A stretch of DNA of 46,245 nt, from assembly GCA_019414325.1 (NCBI GenBank), contig DXMG01000015.1:1-46245 (forward strand). Direction: 5' to 3'. The position numbers and the translations under genes are program-made. Positions 21,813-30,560 of this stretch are shown piece after piece. The notes under the pieces were generated by a model that saw only the letters and a list, made by a program, of their open reading frames with translations, did not search any database and was not told where the DNA came from. The stretch is from Collinsella sp. Its GTDB lineage: Bacteria; Actinomycetota; Coriobacteriia; Coriobacteriales; Coriobacteriaceae. How positions within the stretch are numbered: position 1 is the first letter of the stretch; every line of letters begins with the position of its first letter.

Positions 21813-24239
21813 TTATGCGTGCCAGATCTCGTCGCGATACTCGCGAATGGTGCGGTCGCTCGAGAACCAGCCGCTCGAGGCGGTGTTGAGTAGGGCCTTG
21901 CGGTTCCAGGACTCCTGGTCGCCGTAGCTGTTCGTGAGCTTCTCCCACGCATCCACGTAGCTGCGGAAATCGGCCATGACCAGGTCGGGGTCGTTGTTGT
22001 TCATGAGCTCGTTGTAGATGCTCTCGAAGTTGCCCGAAAGACCCGCAAAGGTGTTGTCCTTGAGCTCGTCCATCACGCAGCCCAGACGCTCGCGGTCGCC
22101 GTTGAGGGTATCCCACGCAAAGTAGCTGTTCGATGCCCAGAGCTGCTCGACCTCGGGAGCGGTCAGGCCAAAGATGGCCTCGTTCTCGCGACCGGCCAGG
22201 TCGGCGATCTCGATGTTGGCGCCGTCGAGAGTGCCCAGCGTAATGGCGCCGTTCATCATGAGCTTCATGTTGGACGTGCCCGAGGCCTCCTTGCCGGCCG
22301 TGGAGATCTGCTCCGAGATCTCGGCGGCGGGGTAGATGAGCTGAGCGTTGCTCACGCGGAAGTTGGGGATAAAGCAGACCTTCATGACCTCGTTGACGCG
22401 CGGGTCGTTGTTGATGACCTCGGCCACCGAGTTGATCAGGCGGATGGTCTCCTTGGCAAAGGTGTAGCTCGAGGCGGCCTTGCCGCTAAAGATGAAGGTC
22501 GTCGGCGTCACGTGGAAGTTGGGATCGGCGATGCGACGGTTGTAGATGTCCATCACCTTCATGATGTTCATGAGCTGGCGCTTGTAGGCATGGAAGCGCT
22601 TGACCTGGACATCGAAGACGGTGTTGGGGTCGATGACCAGACCGGTCTCGGCCTTAACGTAGGCGGCCAGACGCTCCTTGTTGGCGCGCTTTGAGGCACC
22701 CACGGCCTTCAGGAACTCGGTGTCGTTCTGGAACTCCTTGAGCTTCTCCAGCTCAAAGGCGTCCTTCAGCCAGCCATCGCCAATGGCCTCGGTCACGAGC
22801 TTGGCATAGGTGGGGTTGGCCTCGGCAAAGAAGCGACGGTGCGAGATGCCGTTGGTCTTGTTGTTGAACTTCTCGGGCGTTATGGCATAGAAGTCCTTGA
22901 GCACGATGTTCTTGATGATGTCGGAGTGGATCTTGGCCACGCCGTTGACGCTGTGGCTGCAGATCACGGACAGGTTGGCCATGCGAATCTCGCCGTCCCA
23001 CAGAATGGCGGTCTGGCGCAGACGCTCCTGCCAGCCTTCCTGCGTGGTGTCGAACGACTCGTGCCAACGACGGCTGATCTCGTCGATGATCTGGTACACA
23101 CGGGGTAGGAGCTTGGAGAACGTGCCGATGGGCCACTTCTCCAGAGCCTCGGGCAGAATGGTGTGGTTGGTGTAGCTCACGACCTGCGTCACGATGTTCC
23201 AGGCGTCGTCCCACTCGAGCTTCTTCTCGTCGATGAGGATACGCATGAGTTCGGGGCCGCACATGGCGGGGTGGGTGTCGTTGGTATGGATGGCAACAAA
23301 CTGCGGCAGCAGCTCCCAGTTCTCGCCGTGCTCCTTCTCAAAGGTGTCGAGCAGGCTGTAGATGCCGGCCGATACAAACAGGTACTCCTGCTTCAGGCGC
23401 AGCAGACGGCCGTGCTCGCCGGCGTCGTTGGGGTAGAGGATGGCGCTGATGGCCTCGGCCTCGGCGCGCTCGGCATCGGCCAGGGCATAGTCGCCGCGGT
23501 TGAAGGCCTCCAGATCGAAGTGCTCTTCGACCGGCTCGGCGGCCCAGACGCGCAGCTTGTTGACGGTCTCGCCGGCATAGCCCACAACAGGGATGTCATA
23601 GGGAACGGCCAGAATGTCCTGCGTGTCCACCGTGCGGTAGAACGTGCGGCCGTTCTCCTCAAAGCCCTCGACGCGGCCACCAAACTTAATGGTCACGGCC
23701 TTGTCCTGACGACGGACCTCCCAGGGATAGCCGTGGGTGAGCCACTCGTCGGTGGCCTCGACCTGGCTGCCGTTGACGATCTCCTGCTTAAACAGGCCGT
23801 AGCGGTAGCGCATGCCGTTGCCGTAGCCGGCAATGCCCTCGGCTGCCATGGAATCCAAGAAGCATGCGGCCAGACGGCCCAGGCCACCGTTGCCCAGCGC
23901 CGGATCGGGCTCCTGGTTCTCGATGACGGACAGGTCAAAGCCCATGTCGTCGAGTGCCTCGGCGACCATGTCGCGCACGCCAAAGTTGAGCAGGTAGTTG
24001 TCGAGCAGGCGGCCGATCAAAAACTCGATCGAGAAGTAGTACACGCGCTTCTTGCCCTCGGCGGTGGCGCGGGCATCGCTCTTGGTGGCAACGGTGCGTG
24101 CCTTCTCGGCCACGAGCTTGGCCAGGGCATTAAAGCGGTCAAGGTCGCTGGCGGCCTCGACGCTCTTGCCGCTGATGCTCATGACGGCATCGCGATAGAG
24201 CTCGGTAAACTCCTGCTTGTTGTCGAAGATCTTATTCAT
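21813..24239 (-). CDS. glgP: Glycogen phosphorylase (GT35)
   Basis: 808 residues, the normal family length. It releases glucose-1-phosphate from glycogen using pyridoxal phosphate. The PLP-lysine motif EASGTSNMKLMMNGA and following GTLDGANIEI are intact, as are GNGGLGRLAACFLDS and THTND-type active-site segments (IHTNDTHPAM). ATG 24239 has a GAAAGGA site. It lies inside the biosynthetic glg operon, so synthesis and breakdown enzymes are transcribed together. Confidence 0.97.
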   Translation of the reverse strand: MNKIFDNKQEFTELYRDAVMSISGKSVEAASDLDRFNALAKLVAEKARTVATKSDARATAEGKKRVYYFSIEFLIGRLLDNYLLNFGVRDMVAEALDDMGFDLSVIENQEPDPALGNGGLGRLAACFLDSMAAEGIAGYGNGMRYRYGLFKQEIVNGSQVEATDEWLTHGYPWEVRRQDKAVTIKFGGRVEGFEENGRTFYRTVDTQDILAVPYDIPVVGYAGETVNKLRVWAAEPVEEHFDLEAFNRGDYALADAERAEAEAISAILYPNDAGEHGRLLRLKQEYLFVSAGIYSLLDTFEKEHGENWELLPQFVAIHTNDTHPAMCGPELMRILIDEKKLEWDDAWNIVTQVVSYTNHTILPEALEKWPIGTFSKLLPRVYQIIDEISRRWHESFDTTQEGWQERLRQTAILWDGEIRMANLSVICSHSVNGVAKIHSDIIKNIVLKDFYAITPEKFNNKTNGISHRRFFAEANPTYAKLVTEAIGDGWLKDAFELEKLKEFQNDTEFLKAVGASKRANKERLAAYVKAETGLVIDPNTVFDVQVKRFHAYKRQLMNIMKVMDIYNRRIADPNFHVTPTTFIFSGKAASSYTFAKETIRLINSVAEVINNDPRVNEVMKVCFIPNFRVSNAQLIYPAAEISEQISTAGKEASGTSNMKLMMNGAITLGTLDGANIEIADLAGRENEAIFGLTAPEVEQLWASNSYFAWDTLNGDRERLGCVMDELKDNTFAGLSGNFESIYNELMNNNDPDLVMADFRSYVDAWEKLTNSYGDQESWNRKALLNTASSGWFSSDRTIREYRDEIWHA

Positions 24240-24333
24240 ACGTTCCTTTCCCCCGGGGATGTTTCTCCCGGAACGGTTATGACATGTATCCTACGCCCCC
24301 GCGGGGCGGGTAATTACAGTGGTAACGCCTTTG

Positions 24334-26580
24334 TTACGCTTTCTTGGCAGGAGCCTTAACAGCAGCTGCCTTGGCCTTGGGAGCAGCCTTTTTGGTGGCT
24401 GCCTTTTTGGCCGTGGTGGACTTGGCCGAAGCCTTGGCTGCGGGCTTGGCAGCCTTCGCCTTGGCCGGAGCCTTCTTAGCAGCCGCGGTCTTGGGCTTTA
24501 CCGAAGACGTACGCTTTTTGGGCGCAGCCTTGGGCTCCTCGACTACAGGCGGCTTATAGCTGCTGGGACCGCGGCGCTTAAGCACCACGCCTGCAAGGCC
24601 GGGCACCTTAATCTCGATGGAGTCCATCTGCCCGTTCCAGGGATAGGGCTCGCTCGAGCAGGTGTAGGGCTCCTCGCCGGCATAGCCGCTGCCGCCAAAC
24701 TCAGGACGGTCGGAATCAAAGATGACCTCCCAGTCACCCTCGCGCGGCACGCCCACGCGGAAGCTCTCGTAGCTCGCCGGGTCAAAGTTGATCAGGATTA
24801 CCAGGTCGTTGTCGACGTCCTCGCCCTGGCGCACAAAGCTCACGATGGACTGCTTGGAGTTGTCCGCGTCGATCCAGGTAAAGCCGTCGTCGGTGTAGCC
24901 GCGCTCGTACAGGGCAGGCTCGTCGGTGTACAGGTGGTTGAGCGCCTTAATAAACGCCTGATGATGACGGTGGGTCTCGTACTCCTCGGTCAGGAACCAC
25001 TGAATGGACTCGTAGTAGCGCCACTCAATAAACTGGCCGATCTCGTTGCCCATAAAGTTGAGCTTGGCTCCGGGGTGCGTCATTTGGTAGAAGGCCAGCG
25101 TGCGCAGACCGGCAAACTGGCGCCACCAGTCGCCCGGCATGCGGCCGATCAACGAACACTTGCCGTGCACGACCTCGTCGTGGCTCAGCGGGCAGATGAA
25201 GTTCTCGGTAAAGGCGTACATGATGGAGAACGTGAGCAGCCCGTGGTTGCCGGGGCGCCACGGAAAATCGGTCTGCATGTAGTGAAGGGTGTCGTTCATC
25301 CAGCCCATGTCCCACTTGTAGTGGAAGCCCAGGCCGCCGTCCTGCGGCGGATAGGTCACGAGCGGCCACGCGGTGGACTCCTCGGCCATCATCATCACGT
25401 CGGGGTAGTGGGCCTCCACGGCGCAGTTGACCTGACGGATAAACGCGCTGGCGTCCAGGTCCTCCTCGGTACCGTACTTGTTGAACTTCTTTTGGCTGGG
25501 ATCGTCAATGCCAAAGTTGAGGTACAGCATGCTGGACACGCCGTCCATGCGAATGCCGTCCACGTGGAAGTTCTCGAGCCAGTACAGCACGTTGGAGACC
25601 AGGAAGGAGCGGACCTCGCCGCGGGCGAAGTCAAACTTGTGCGTGCCCCAGTTGGGGTGAATCTCGTGCTCAAACAACATGTGGCCGTTAAAGGTGGCAA
25701 GGCCGTGGGAGTCGGCGCAAAAACCGCCGGGCACCCAGTCCATGATCACGCCAATGCCGGCCTCGTGGCATGCATCGATAAAATGCATGAGCTGCTGCGG
25801 GTTGCCGTAGCGCGACGTGGCGGCGTAGTAGCCGGTCGTCTGGTAGCCCCAGGAGCCATCGAAGGGATGCTCCATAAGCGGCATGACCTCGATATGCGTG
25901 TAGCCCATGTCGCGCACGTAGTCCACGAGCTCCACCGACAGGTCGTCGTAGGTGTAAAACTCGCCGCGCTGCGCGGGGAAAGGGTCCATGGGGCCGGGGT
26001 AGTTGCCGTACTCGTCCGGCTCGCCCTGCGGCGCGTCGCCGTGGCGCTTCCACGAGCCAATATGCACCTCGTAGATGTTGAGCGGCTGCGACATGTGGTT
26101 GTGGCCGGCGCGGCGCTTGAGCCACGCGGCGTCGTTCCACTTATAGCCGTCGAGGGTCCACAGCACGCTGGCGGTACCCGGAGGGCACTCGGCCTTAAAG
26201 GCATACGGATCGGCTTTGTAGAGCTTCTCGCCCTCGTTGGTCTCGATGAGATATTTATAGAGCTGGCCCTGCTCGGCGCCAGGAATAAAGCCTTCCCAAA
26301 TAGCGCTCGTATGCACGGGCACCAGCGGGTTGGCTTGCTCATCCCAATTGTTGAATTCACCGATAACGTGGACGCTCTTAACGTCGGGCGCCCAAACGCA
26401 AAAGCGCCAGCCGCGCGTGCGCTGCTGCGTGTCGGGATGCGCGCCCATCTTTTCCCAGCTGCGCTCCCACATACCAATGCCAAACAGGTAGACATCGTCC
26501 TTGGAGAGCTCCGGTGCGTGCGGAGCCGGTTTGCGGGTTGCGGGCTTTTTAGCCGTTGGCTTTAGCTTTGTATCGCTCAC
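24334..26580 (-). CDS. glgB: 1,4-alpha-glucan branching enzyme (GH13) with Lys/Ala-rich tail
   Basis: 748 residues from GTG 26580. It introduces alpha-1,6 branches into glycogen. An Ala/Lys/Pro-rich N-terminus (about 1-20) precedes a CBM48-like domain (VWAPDVKSVHVIGEFNNW). The GH13 catalytic core follows with GIRMDGVSSMLY (nucleophile), AEESTAWP (acid/base) and LSHDEVVHGKCSL (third Asp). The core ends near residue 672. The last 75 residues are Lys/Ala-rich (KKAPAKAKAAKPAAK and similar), like the larger tail on GlgA. The start is uncertain: GTG 26580 has a GGGAT site nearby, and ATG 26595 or 26592 are alternatives. First gene of the glg operon. Confidence 0.94.
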   Translation of the reverse strand: MSDTKLKPTAKKPATRKPAPHAPELSKDDVYLFGIGMWERSWEKMGAHPDTQQRTRGWRFCVWAPDVKSVHVIGEFNNWDEQANPLVPVHTSAIWEGFIPGAEQGQLYKYLIETNEGEKLYKADPYAFKAECPPGTASVLWTLDGYKWNDAAWLKRRAGHNHMSQPLNIYEVHIGSWKRHGDAPQGEPDEYGNYPGPMDPFPAQRGEFYTYDDLSVELVDYVRDMGYTHIEVMPLMEHPFDGSWGYQTTGYYAATSRYGNPQQLMHFIDACHEAGIGVIMDWVPGGFCADSHGLATFNGHMLFEHEIHPNWGTHKFDFARGEVRSFLVSNVLYWLENFHVDGIRMDGVSSMLYLNFGIDDPSQKKFNKYGTEEDLDASAFIRQVNCAVEAHYPDVMMMAEESTAWPLVTYPPQDGGLGFHYKWDMGWMNDTLHYMQTDFPWRPGNHGLLTFSIMYAFTENFICPLSHDEVVHGKCSLIGRMPGDWWRQFAGLRTLAFYQMTHPGAKLNFMGNEIGQFIEWRYYESIQWFLTEEYETHRHHQAFIKALNHLYTDEPALYERGYTDDGFTWIDADNSKQSIVSFVRQGEDVDNDLVILINFDPASYESFRVGVPREGDWEVIFDSDRPEFGGSGYAGEEPYTCSSEPYPWNGQMDSIEIKVPGLAGVVLKRRGPSSYKPPVVEEPKAAPKKRTSSVKPKTAAAKKAPAKAKAAKPAAKASAKSTTAKKAATKKAAPKAKAAAVKAPAKKA

Positions 26581-26926
26581 GTTTGATCCCATCATGACGC
26601 GGCAGCGTGTTGCCTTGGTGACTAGATGCGAAAGGTCCAAGGCTGCACGAATCGAAGGGACGGCGAAGTTTCTGTGATTCGTTCCACCTCGCGTGCTCGG
26701 TGGAACTTTCGGCAGAAACTACGATAACACCTGTGCGTTAGTTTTATGGACGAAAGCGGATTTGCGGGGGCGTTTAATCGGTAAGCGACATGTTTATACC
26801 ACTGGCAGAATTGCTGTGGTAAAACTCTTGACAGTTTTACCAATTAGGGTTTCAAAATTGTTAGCCTGACGTTTGGTAAAACGTTTTTAGCAGGTTGTTT
26901 ACCATTTGACATCGAAAGGTTCGTTT
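26581..26926. promoter_or_regulatory. Divergent glgB/HAD regulatory region
   Basis: It holds a perfect TGGTAAAAC-N8-GTTTTACCA inverted repeat at 26817-26842, whose spacer contains a consensus TTGACA -35 box (26828-26833). A second, looser pair follows: TGGTAAAAC at 26874-26882 and GTTTACCAT at 26897-26905. A separate 8-bp inverted repeat GTTCCACC-N10-GGTGGAAC lies at 26681-26706, nearer glgB. The placement of the operator over a -35 box suggests repression, by inference. Confidence 0.7.
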
Positions 26927-27616
26927 ATGTCCCATACCGCCGCTCCCAAGGTTGCTTTTATTTTCGATTGCGACGGCACACTGGTTAATAGCACCCCCGT
27001 TTGGGCCTATGCCCAGCCCGAATTATTGCACCGCCACGGTGTCGACGTGACGGTCGACGATTTTGCCCAGTTTGAGCATTTGTCGCTGGAGGATGAGTGC
27101 CAGGCCTACCACGACACCTGGGGCATTGGCGCGAATGGCGAGGAGCTGTACCGCGAGCTGAGTAATATTCTGATTGATGGGTACTCCAAGGTGCCGCCGC
27201 GCGAGGGGCTCCTGGCGTTTTTGGAGCAGGCACAGGAGGCCGGTATTGCCATGTGCGTTGCTACGTCCACGCCGGCCGAGCTGGTGCAGTCCGCGCTCGC
27301 TGGTGCCGGGCTCGACGCTTACATGGAGTTAATTACCACGACGGGTGAAGCAGGACGCTCCAAGCAGTTCCCCGATGTGTACGAGCTGGCGCAGCGCCGC
27401 CTGGAGGAGCGCCATGGGCACAAGTTTGAGCGCGCATGGGTGTTTGAGGACGCGGTCTTTGGCCTTAAGAGCTCTGGCGCCGCAGGCTTTAAGCGTGTGG
27501 GTATTTATGACCCGCAAGGCCGCATGAAGCGCGACGACGTACGCGCCAACTGCGATATCTTTATCGACAGCTACGAGGAGCTTGACCTGGCCCGCGTGCT
27601 TTCGTTTGAGGGATAG
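26927..27616 (+). CDS. HAD-superfamily hydrolase, beta-phosphoglucomutase-like
   Basis: 229 residues. The HAD motifs are clear: IFDCDGTLVNS (nucleophile and acid/base Asp), ATSTPAEL (motif II), a Lys in GRSKQFPDVY (motif III), and VFEDAVFGLKSSGAAG (motif IV). The cap domain lies between motifs I and II (helical, about residues 20-90), as in beta-phosphoglucomutases and related sugar-phosphate phosphatases. The substrate cannot be told. ATG 26927 has GAAAGG at good spacing. It is divergent from glgB, sharing the TGGTAAAAC-type operator region, which would fit a sugar-phosphate role. Confidence 0.85.
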   Translation: MSHTAAPKVAFIFDCDGTLVNSTPVWAYAQPELLHRHGVDVTVDDFAQFEHLSLEDECQAYHDTWGIGANGEELYRELSNILIDGYSKVPPREGLLAFLEQAQEAGIAMCVATSTPAELVQSALAGAGLDAYMELITTTGEAGRSKQFPDVYELAQRRLEERHGHKFERAWVFEDAVFGLKSSGAAGFKRVGIYDPQGRMKRDDVRANCDIFIDSYEELDLARVLSFEG

Positions 27617-27625
27617 GCGAGAGCT

Positions 27626-28267
27626 GTGGGTTGCAAGGTATTAGTGGTCTGCGGCTCGCCCGTGGTGGCGAGCGCGGATCTGTTGCGTAGGCTAGCAGGG
27701 GAGTGCGACCACATTGTCGCCGTGGACCGCGGACTCGACGCGCTGCTGGGCGCAGGACTGGGCTGCGATGTATATGTGGGAGATGCCGACACAGTTAGCG
27801 ACGCCGGCCGCGCGCTGGTCGATGCCGCCACCGACTTTGAGGTAGAACGCCACGACCCGTACAAGGACTATACCGATCTTGCGTTGGCGCTCGATTCCGT
27901 CCGCCGTCGCTGGCCGGTTGCCGAAGTGGTTGCGACCTGCGCCACGGGCGGCCGTCCTGATATGGCACTGAGCGTGCTGGGTCTGCTCGCGGGCTACGAG
28001 GATGCCCCTGTCTGGATTGCCGAAGATGAGACCACTGCCCGCATTCTGCACGGAGGCGAATCGTGGACCATTGAGGGCCACGATGGCAGCACCTTCTCCA
28101 TCATCGCTATAGCGCCTGGGACGGTGGTAAGCGAACGCGGCCTAGAGTGGGAGCTAGATCACACCCCCCTGGGCTTGTTAGCCGACACGGGCATCAGCAA
28201 CGTCGTCAAGTCAACAGCCACAATCCAAGTCCACACCGGTACCGCCATCGCTTACCTATATCAATAG
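27626..28267 (+). CDS. Thiamine pyrophosphokinase
   Basis: 213 residues from GTG 27626. It transfers pyrophosphate from ATP to thiamine, giving thiamine diphosphate. N-terminal residues (GSPVVASADLL, VAVDRGLDALL) and the metal-site stretches VGDADTV and KDYTDLALALD match the family, and TGGRPDMALSVLG stands where the usual TGGRLDH motif is. The C-terminal beta-rich domain is present. It starts 9 bases after the HAD gene and is likely cotranscribed. The GTG has only a weak ribosome site, so coupling to the upstream gene is plausible. Confidence 0.85.
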   Translation: MGCKVLVVCGSPVVASADLLRRLAGECDHIVAVDRGLDALLGAGLGCDVYVGDADTVSDAGRALVDAATDFEVERHDPYKDYTDLALALDSVRRRWPVAEVVATCATGGRPDMALSVLGLLAGYEDAPVWIAEDETTARILHGGESWTIEGHDGSTFSIIAIAPGTVVSERGLEWELDHTPLGLLADTGISNVVKSTATIQVHTGTAIAYLYQ

Positions 28268-28295
28268 GCATTTAGAGTTTGACCCAAAAATGTCC

Positions 28296-28324
28296 TTGCA
28301 TGCCGCGCCAACTTCCCCTATAGT
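28296..28324 (+). promoter_or_regulatory. Candidate promoter of tRNA-Ala
   Basis: TTGCAT (28296-28301), a 17-base spacer and TATAGT (28319-28324), ending 13 bases before the tRNA. Spacing is ideal; the -35 matches the consensus only in its first half. Confidence 0.5.
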
Positions 28325-28337
28325 ATTTCGGCGTCAC

Positions 28338-28413
28338 GGGGGCGTAGCTCAGCTGGGAGAGCGCTTGACTGGCAGTCAAGAGGTCAGGGGTTCGATTCCC
28401 CTCGTCTCCACCA
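28338..28413 (+). tRNA. tRNA-Ala (anticodon GGC)
   Basis: 76 bases including encoded CCA. All arms fold: acceptor GGGGGCG with CGTCTCC, D-arm GCTC/GAGC, anticodon arm CTTGA-CTGGCAG-TCAAG with GGC at 28371-28373, and T-arm AGGGG-TTCGATT-CCCCT. The acceptor stem carries the G3-U70 wobble pair that marks alanine tRNAs. It reads GCC and GCU. Confidence 0.97.
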
Positions 28414-28423
28414 TCGTGAATGC

Positions 28424-28453
28424 AAAGGCCTTCGGAATTCCGAAGGCCTTTTT
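28424..28453 (+). terminator. tRNA-Ala terminator
   Basis: A perfect stem AAGGCCTTCGG / CCGAAGGCCTT with loop AATT and a run of five T. It starts 10 bases past the tRNA. Confidence 0.93.
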
Positions 28454-29198
28454 CATGCCAAAATTCCTCGCGCATAAACCCCTTCCACATCAACAAAAAG
28501 TTGCACAATTTATTTCCCATGTCTGTACATAGTTTGTTATACAAACGCGATTATCAGTGTAGATCGCCGTTCCATATGGGCTTCAGGAAAGCGCCTAATC
28601 GCCGTTAGCATCCCATTAACCTGCATCAACGTGAACAACATCCCAAAATAACCCCCTTAAGCACGCTAAATGAACGATATGTTGTCCAACGCAGCCCAAA
28701 TCAGTTTCGCTAACAGCTTGTGCTAGGATACCTAACGTTACATGAGTTCAACTGTGCTCGCGGCTCCAGCAAGCCAAAAAGCGCAGGGTCGATCAGCATC
28801 CGGCCGTAACGGCGGTGTTAGAAAAACCACGAGCTCCAATATCGATTGTCATGCGCGATTTTGCACTTGCTTTTGTGGCTACTTTTAAGTTTGCATTAGA
28901 CGGTGCAATGAACTGCTATGGCAAACCACAGCAGTTCTTCAGCTGTTTGCGTGCGGTCCAGTTTTGTTCCCGCTTGACTGGTTCGCACGCAGCCAGCTGG
29001 GGTCACGATCATTTTTGCGATACACGTCCGCGACTCTAGCAACTGCATTTGTACATACCGTTCACGGTGGGGCAGAGCCACGTGCTTGTCTGACTGGGCT
29101 CAGGGTTTGAATATGGAGCGCCTTCGCGCACAAGCGCCCTGGCGAAGCCATACCCAAACCCCGTGAGCCACACGTAAGACAGCAAGGGGGTGGTGCTC
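28454..29198 (+). promoter_or_regulatory. Long non-coding leader of the polysaccharide locus
   Basis: A 745-base stretch without a credible gene. It contains several hairpins: AACTGCT/AGCAGTT at 28911-28936, a longer one at 28948-28991 (TGCGTGCG with CGCACGCA, then CCAG with CTGG across a 2x2 internal loop), and a CTTCGC/GCGAAG fold near 29120-29150. LoaP-regulated operons have leader RNA hairpins that recruit the antiterminator, so one of these may serve that role; this is inference. I could not place the promoter with confidence. Confidence 0.5.
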
Positions 29199-29744
29199 GT
29201 GTGGTATGTGATTCAGGTCATTAACGGTCGCGAAGACGTAATGCGCGAGCGCATCGAGCGCGTGGTGCCAGTGGACGCCATGCAAGAGCTCTTTTATCCC
29301 CAATTTCAAACCGAGATCAAGGTACACGGCGAATGGGTCAATACGACCAAGTCGCTCTTTCCCGGATATCTTATCTGCGACACGGCAGATCCCCGTACCG
29401 TGCAACAGTATCTGCTTCGCATGGACGACTTTGCCCGGGTGCTTTCCCAGGACGGTCAGTTTGTGCCGCTAGCAAAAGAAGAGGTCCAGCTTATTGGCGG
29501 CTTTACGCACAGGGGAGACCGCGTAGTGCCCATGAGCGAGGCCCTAAAAGACGGTGACCAGGTCATAGTGACGGCAGGTCCACTGTTGGGCCACGAAGGC
29601 CTTATCAAAACCATTAACAGACGCAAGAGCACTGCTTATTTGGAGCTCGACCTGTGCGGTCGACGCGTAACTACGCGCGTTGGCCTTGCCGTGCTTTCGG
29701 CCGAGCAGCGCGTCATGCGCAACCTTAAAAAGGCGATCGCCTAA
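29199..29744 (+). CDS. loaP: LoaP-type NusG paralogue, transcription antiterminator of the polysaccharide operon
   Basis: 181 residues. An N-terminal NGN domain begins WYVIQVINGRED and has the family pattern FPGYL near residue 50. A C-terminal KOW domain has VIVTAGPLLGHEGLI. NusG paralogues of the LoaP/RfaH/UpxY kind travel with RNA polymerase and suppress termination in long polysaccharide operons. The WYV-Q-V start and first place in a capsule-type locus favour LoaP. GTG 29199 is preferred because AAGGGGG precedes it by eight bases; GTG 29190 is also possible but lies inside that site. The sugar transferase follows directly. Confidence 0.88.
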   Translation: MWYVIQVINGREDVMRERIERVVPVDAMQELFYPQFQTEIKVHGEWVNTTKSLFPGYLICDTADPRTVQQYLLRMDDFARVLSQDGQFVPLAKEEVQLIGGFTHRGDRVVPMSEALKDGDQVIVTAGPLLGHEGLIKTINRRKSTAYLELDLCGRRVTTRVGLAVLSAEQRVMRNLKKAIA

Positions 29745-29810
29745 TTGCAGGCGATCGCTACACAGATCAGGGAGGATCCCCGACCCGGGGACGAAGTCTT
29801 GGAAGAAAAC

Positions 29811-30560
29811 GTGTCGGATAAAACTCAATTTGCAACGGATACGCCTGCGGGGGCAGCGCTCATTGCTCAGGCCATGGACCGACGCGAGGGCGCCGGCCGC
29901 TACAAGGCCATGCAATCCATCATGGACTGGGACCGCTCGCGCCTGGCCTACCGTGCCGTCAAGCGCGCATTCGACGTCGTGTTCAGCGGTGCCGTGCTCG
30001 TCGTCATCGCGATCCCCAGCCTTGTGCTCGCGGCGCTCATCCGTCTGGAGAGCGAGGGCAACCCCTTCTACAGCCAGATCCGCGTGGGCCAGACCCACCG
30101 CGATGGCAGCCTGTCCACCTTCCGCATGTGGAAGTTCCGCTCCATGTACAAGGACGCCGACGAGCGCCTGGCAGATCTCAAGGAGCGGAACGAGATCGCC
30201 GGCGCCATGTTCAAGATGAGGGAAGACCCCCGCGTCACCAAGATCGGCAGGTTCATCCGCAAGCACTCCATCGACGAGTTCCCGCAGTTCCTGAACGTGT
30301 TCCTGGGCCAGATGTCCGTCGTCGGCCCGCGCCCGCCGCTGCCGAACGAGGTGGCTCAGTACACCGAGTACGACCTGCAGCGTTTGGCCGTTAAACCAGG
30401 CATTACCGGATGGTGGCAGGTGACCGACCGCAATTCAACGGGTTTCGACGGAATGGTCCAGCGCGACCTGGAGTACATCGCCAAGCGCGGACCCGTCACT
30501 GATCTCAAGATTGTCGTCCTCACGGTGATCGAGGTTATCACCGGCAAGGGGGCTTGCTAG
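29811..30560 (+). CDS. Initiating sugar-phosphate transferase (bacterial sugar transferase, WbaP/CpsE C-terminal type)
   Basis: 249 residues from GTG 29811. It transfers a sugar-1-phosphate to undecaprenyl phosphate, the first membrane step of polymer synthesis. A single hydrophobic segment follows KRAFDVVFSGAV. Then come the catalytic FRMWKFRSM, the Asp/Glu of HSIDEFPQF, the signature MSVVGPRPPLP, and the C-terminal KPGITGWWQV. It has only the catalytic domain, so it is the short monotopic form. The start is uncertain: GTG 29811 has a GGAAG site, ATG 29874 also leaves the domain intact, and the frame is open back to 29745. Codons are C-ending, unlike the glycosyltransferases downstream. Confidence 0.93.
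   Translation: MSDKTQFATDTPAGAALIAQAMDRREGAGRYKAMQSIMDWDRSRLAYRAVKRAFDVVFSGAVLVVIAIPSLVLAALIRLESEGNPFYSQIRVGQTHRDGSLSTFRMWKFRSMYKDADERLADLKERNEIAGAMFKMREDPRVTKIGRFIRKHSIDEFPQFLNVFLGQMSVVGPRPPLPNEVAQYTEYDLQRLAVKPGITGWWQVTDRNSTGFDGMVQRDLEYIAKRGPVTDLKIVVLTVIEVITGKGAC

Noticed and set aside
23163..26565. Long plus-strand frames opposite glgP and glgB (398 and 748 codons)
   Set aside because: Antisense shadows; the minus strand carries all catalytic motifs of both enzymes.
28272..28544. Minus-strand frame of 90 codons containing GNRTPDLLTASQALSQLSY
   Set aside because: It is the antisense reading of tRNA-Ala, a well-known spurious protein in databases; the tRNA and its terminator explain the sequence.
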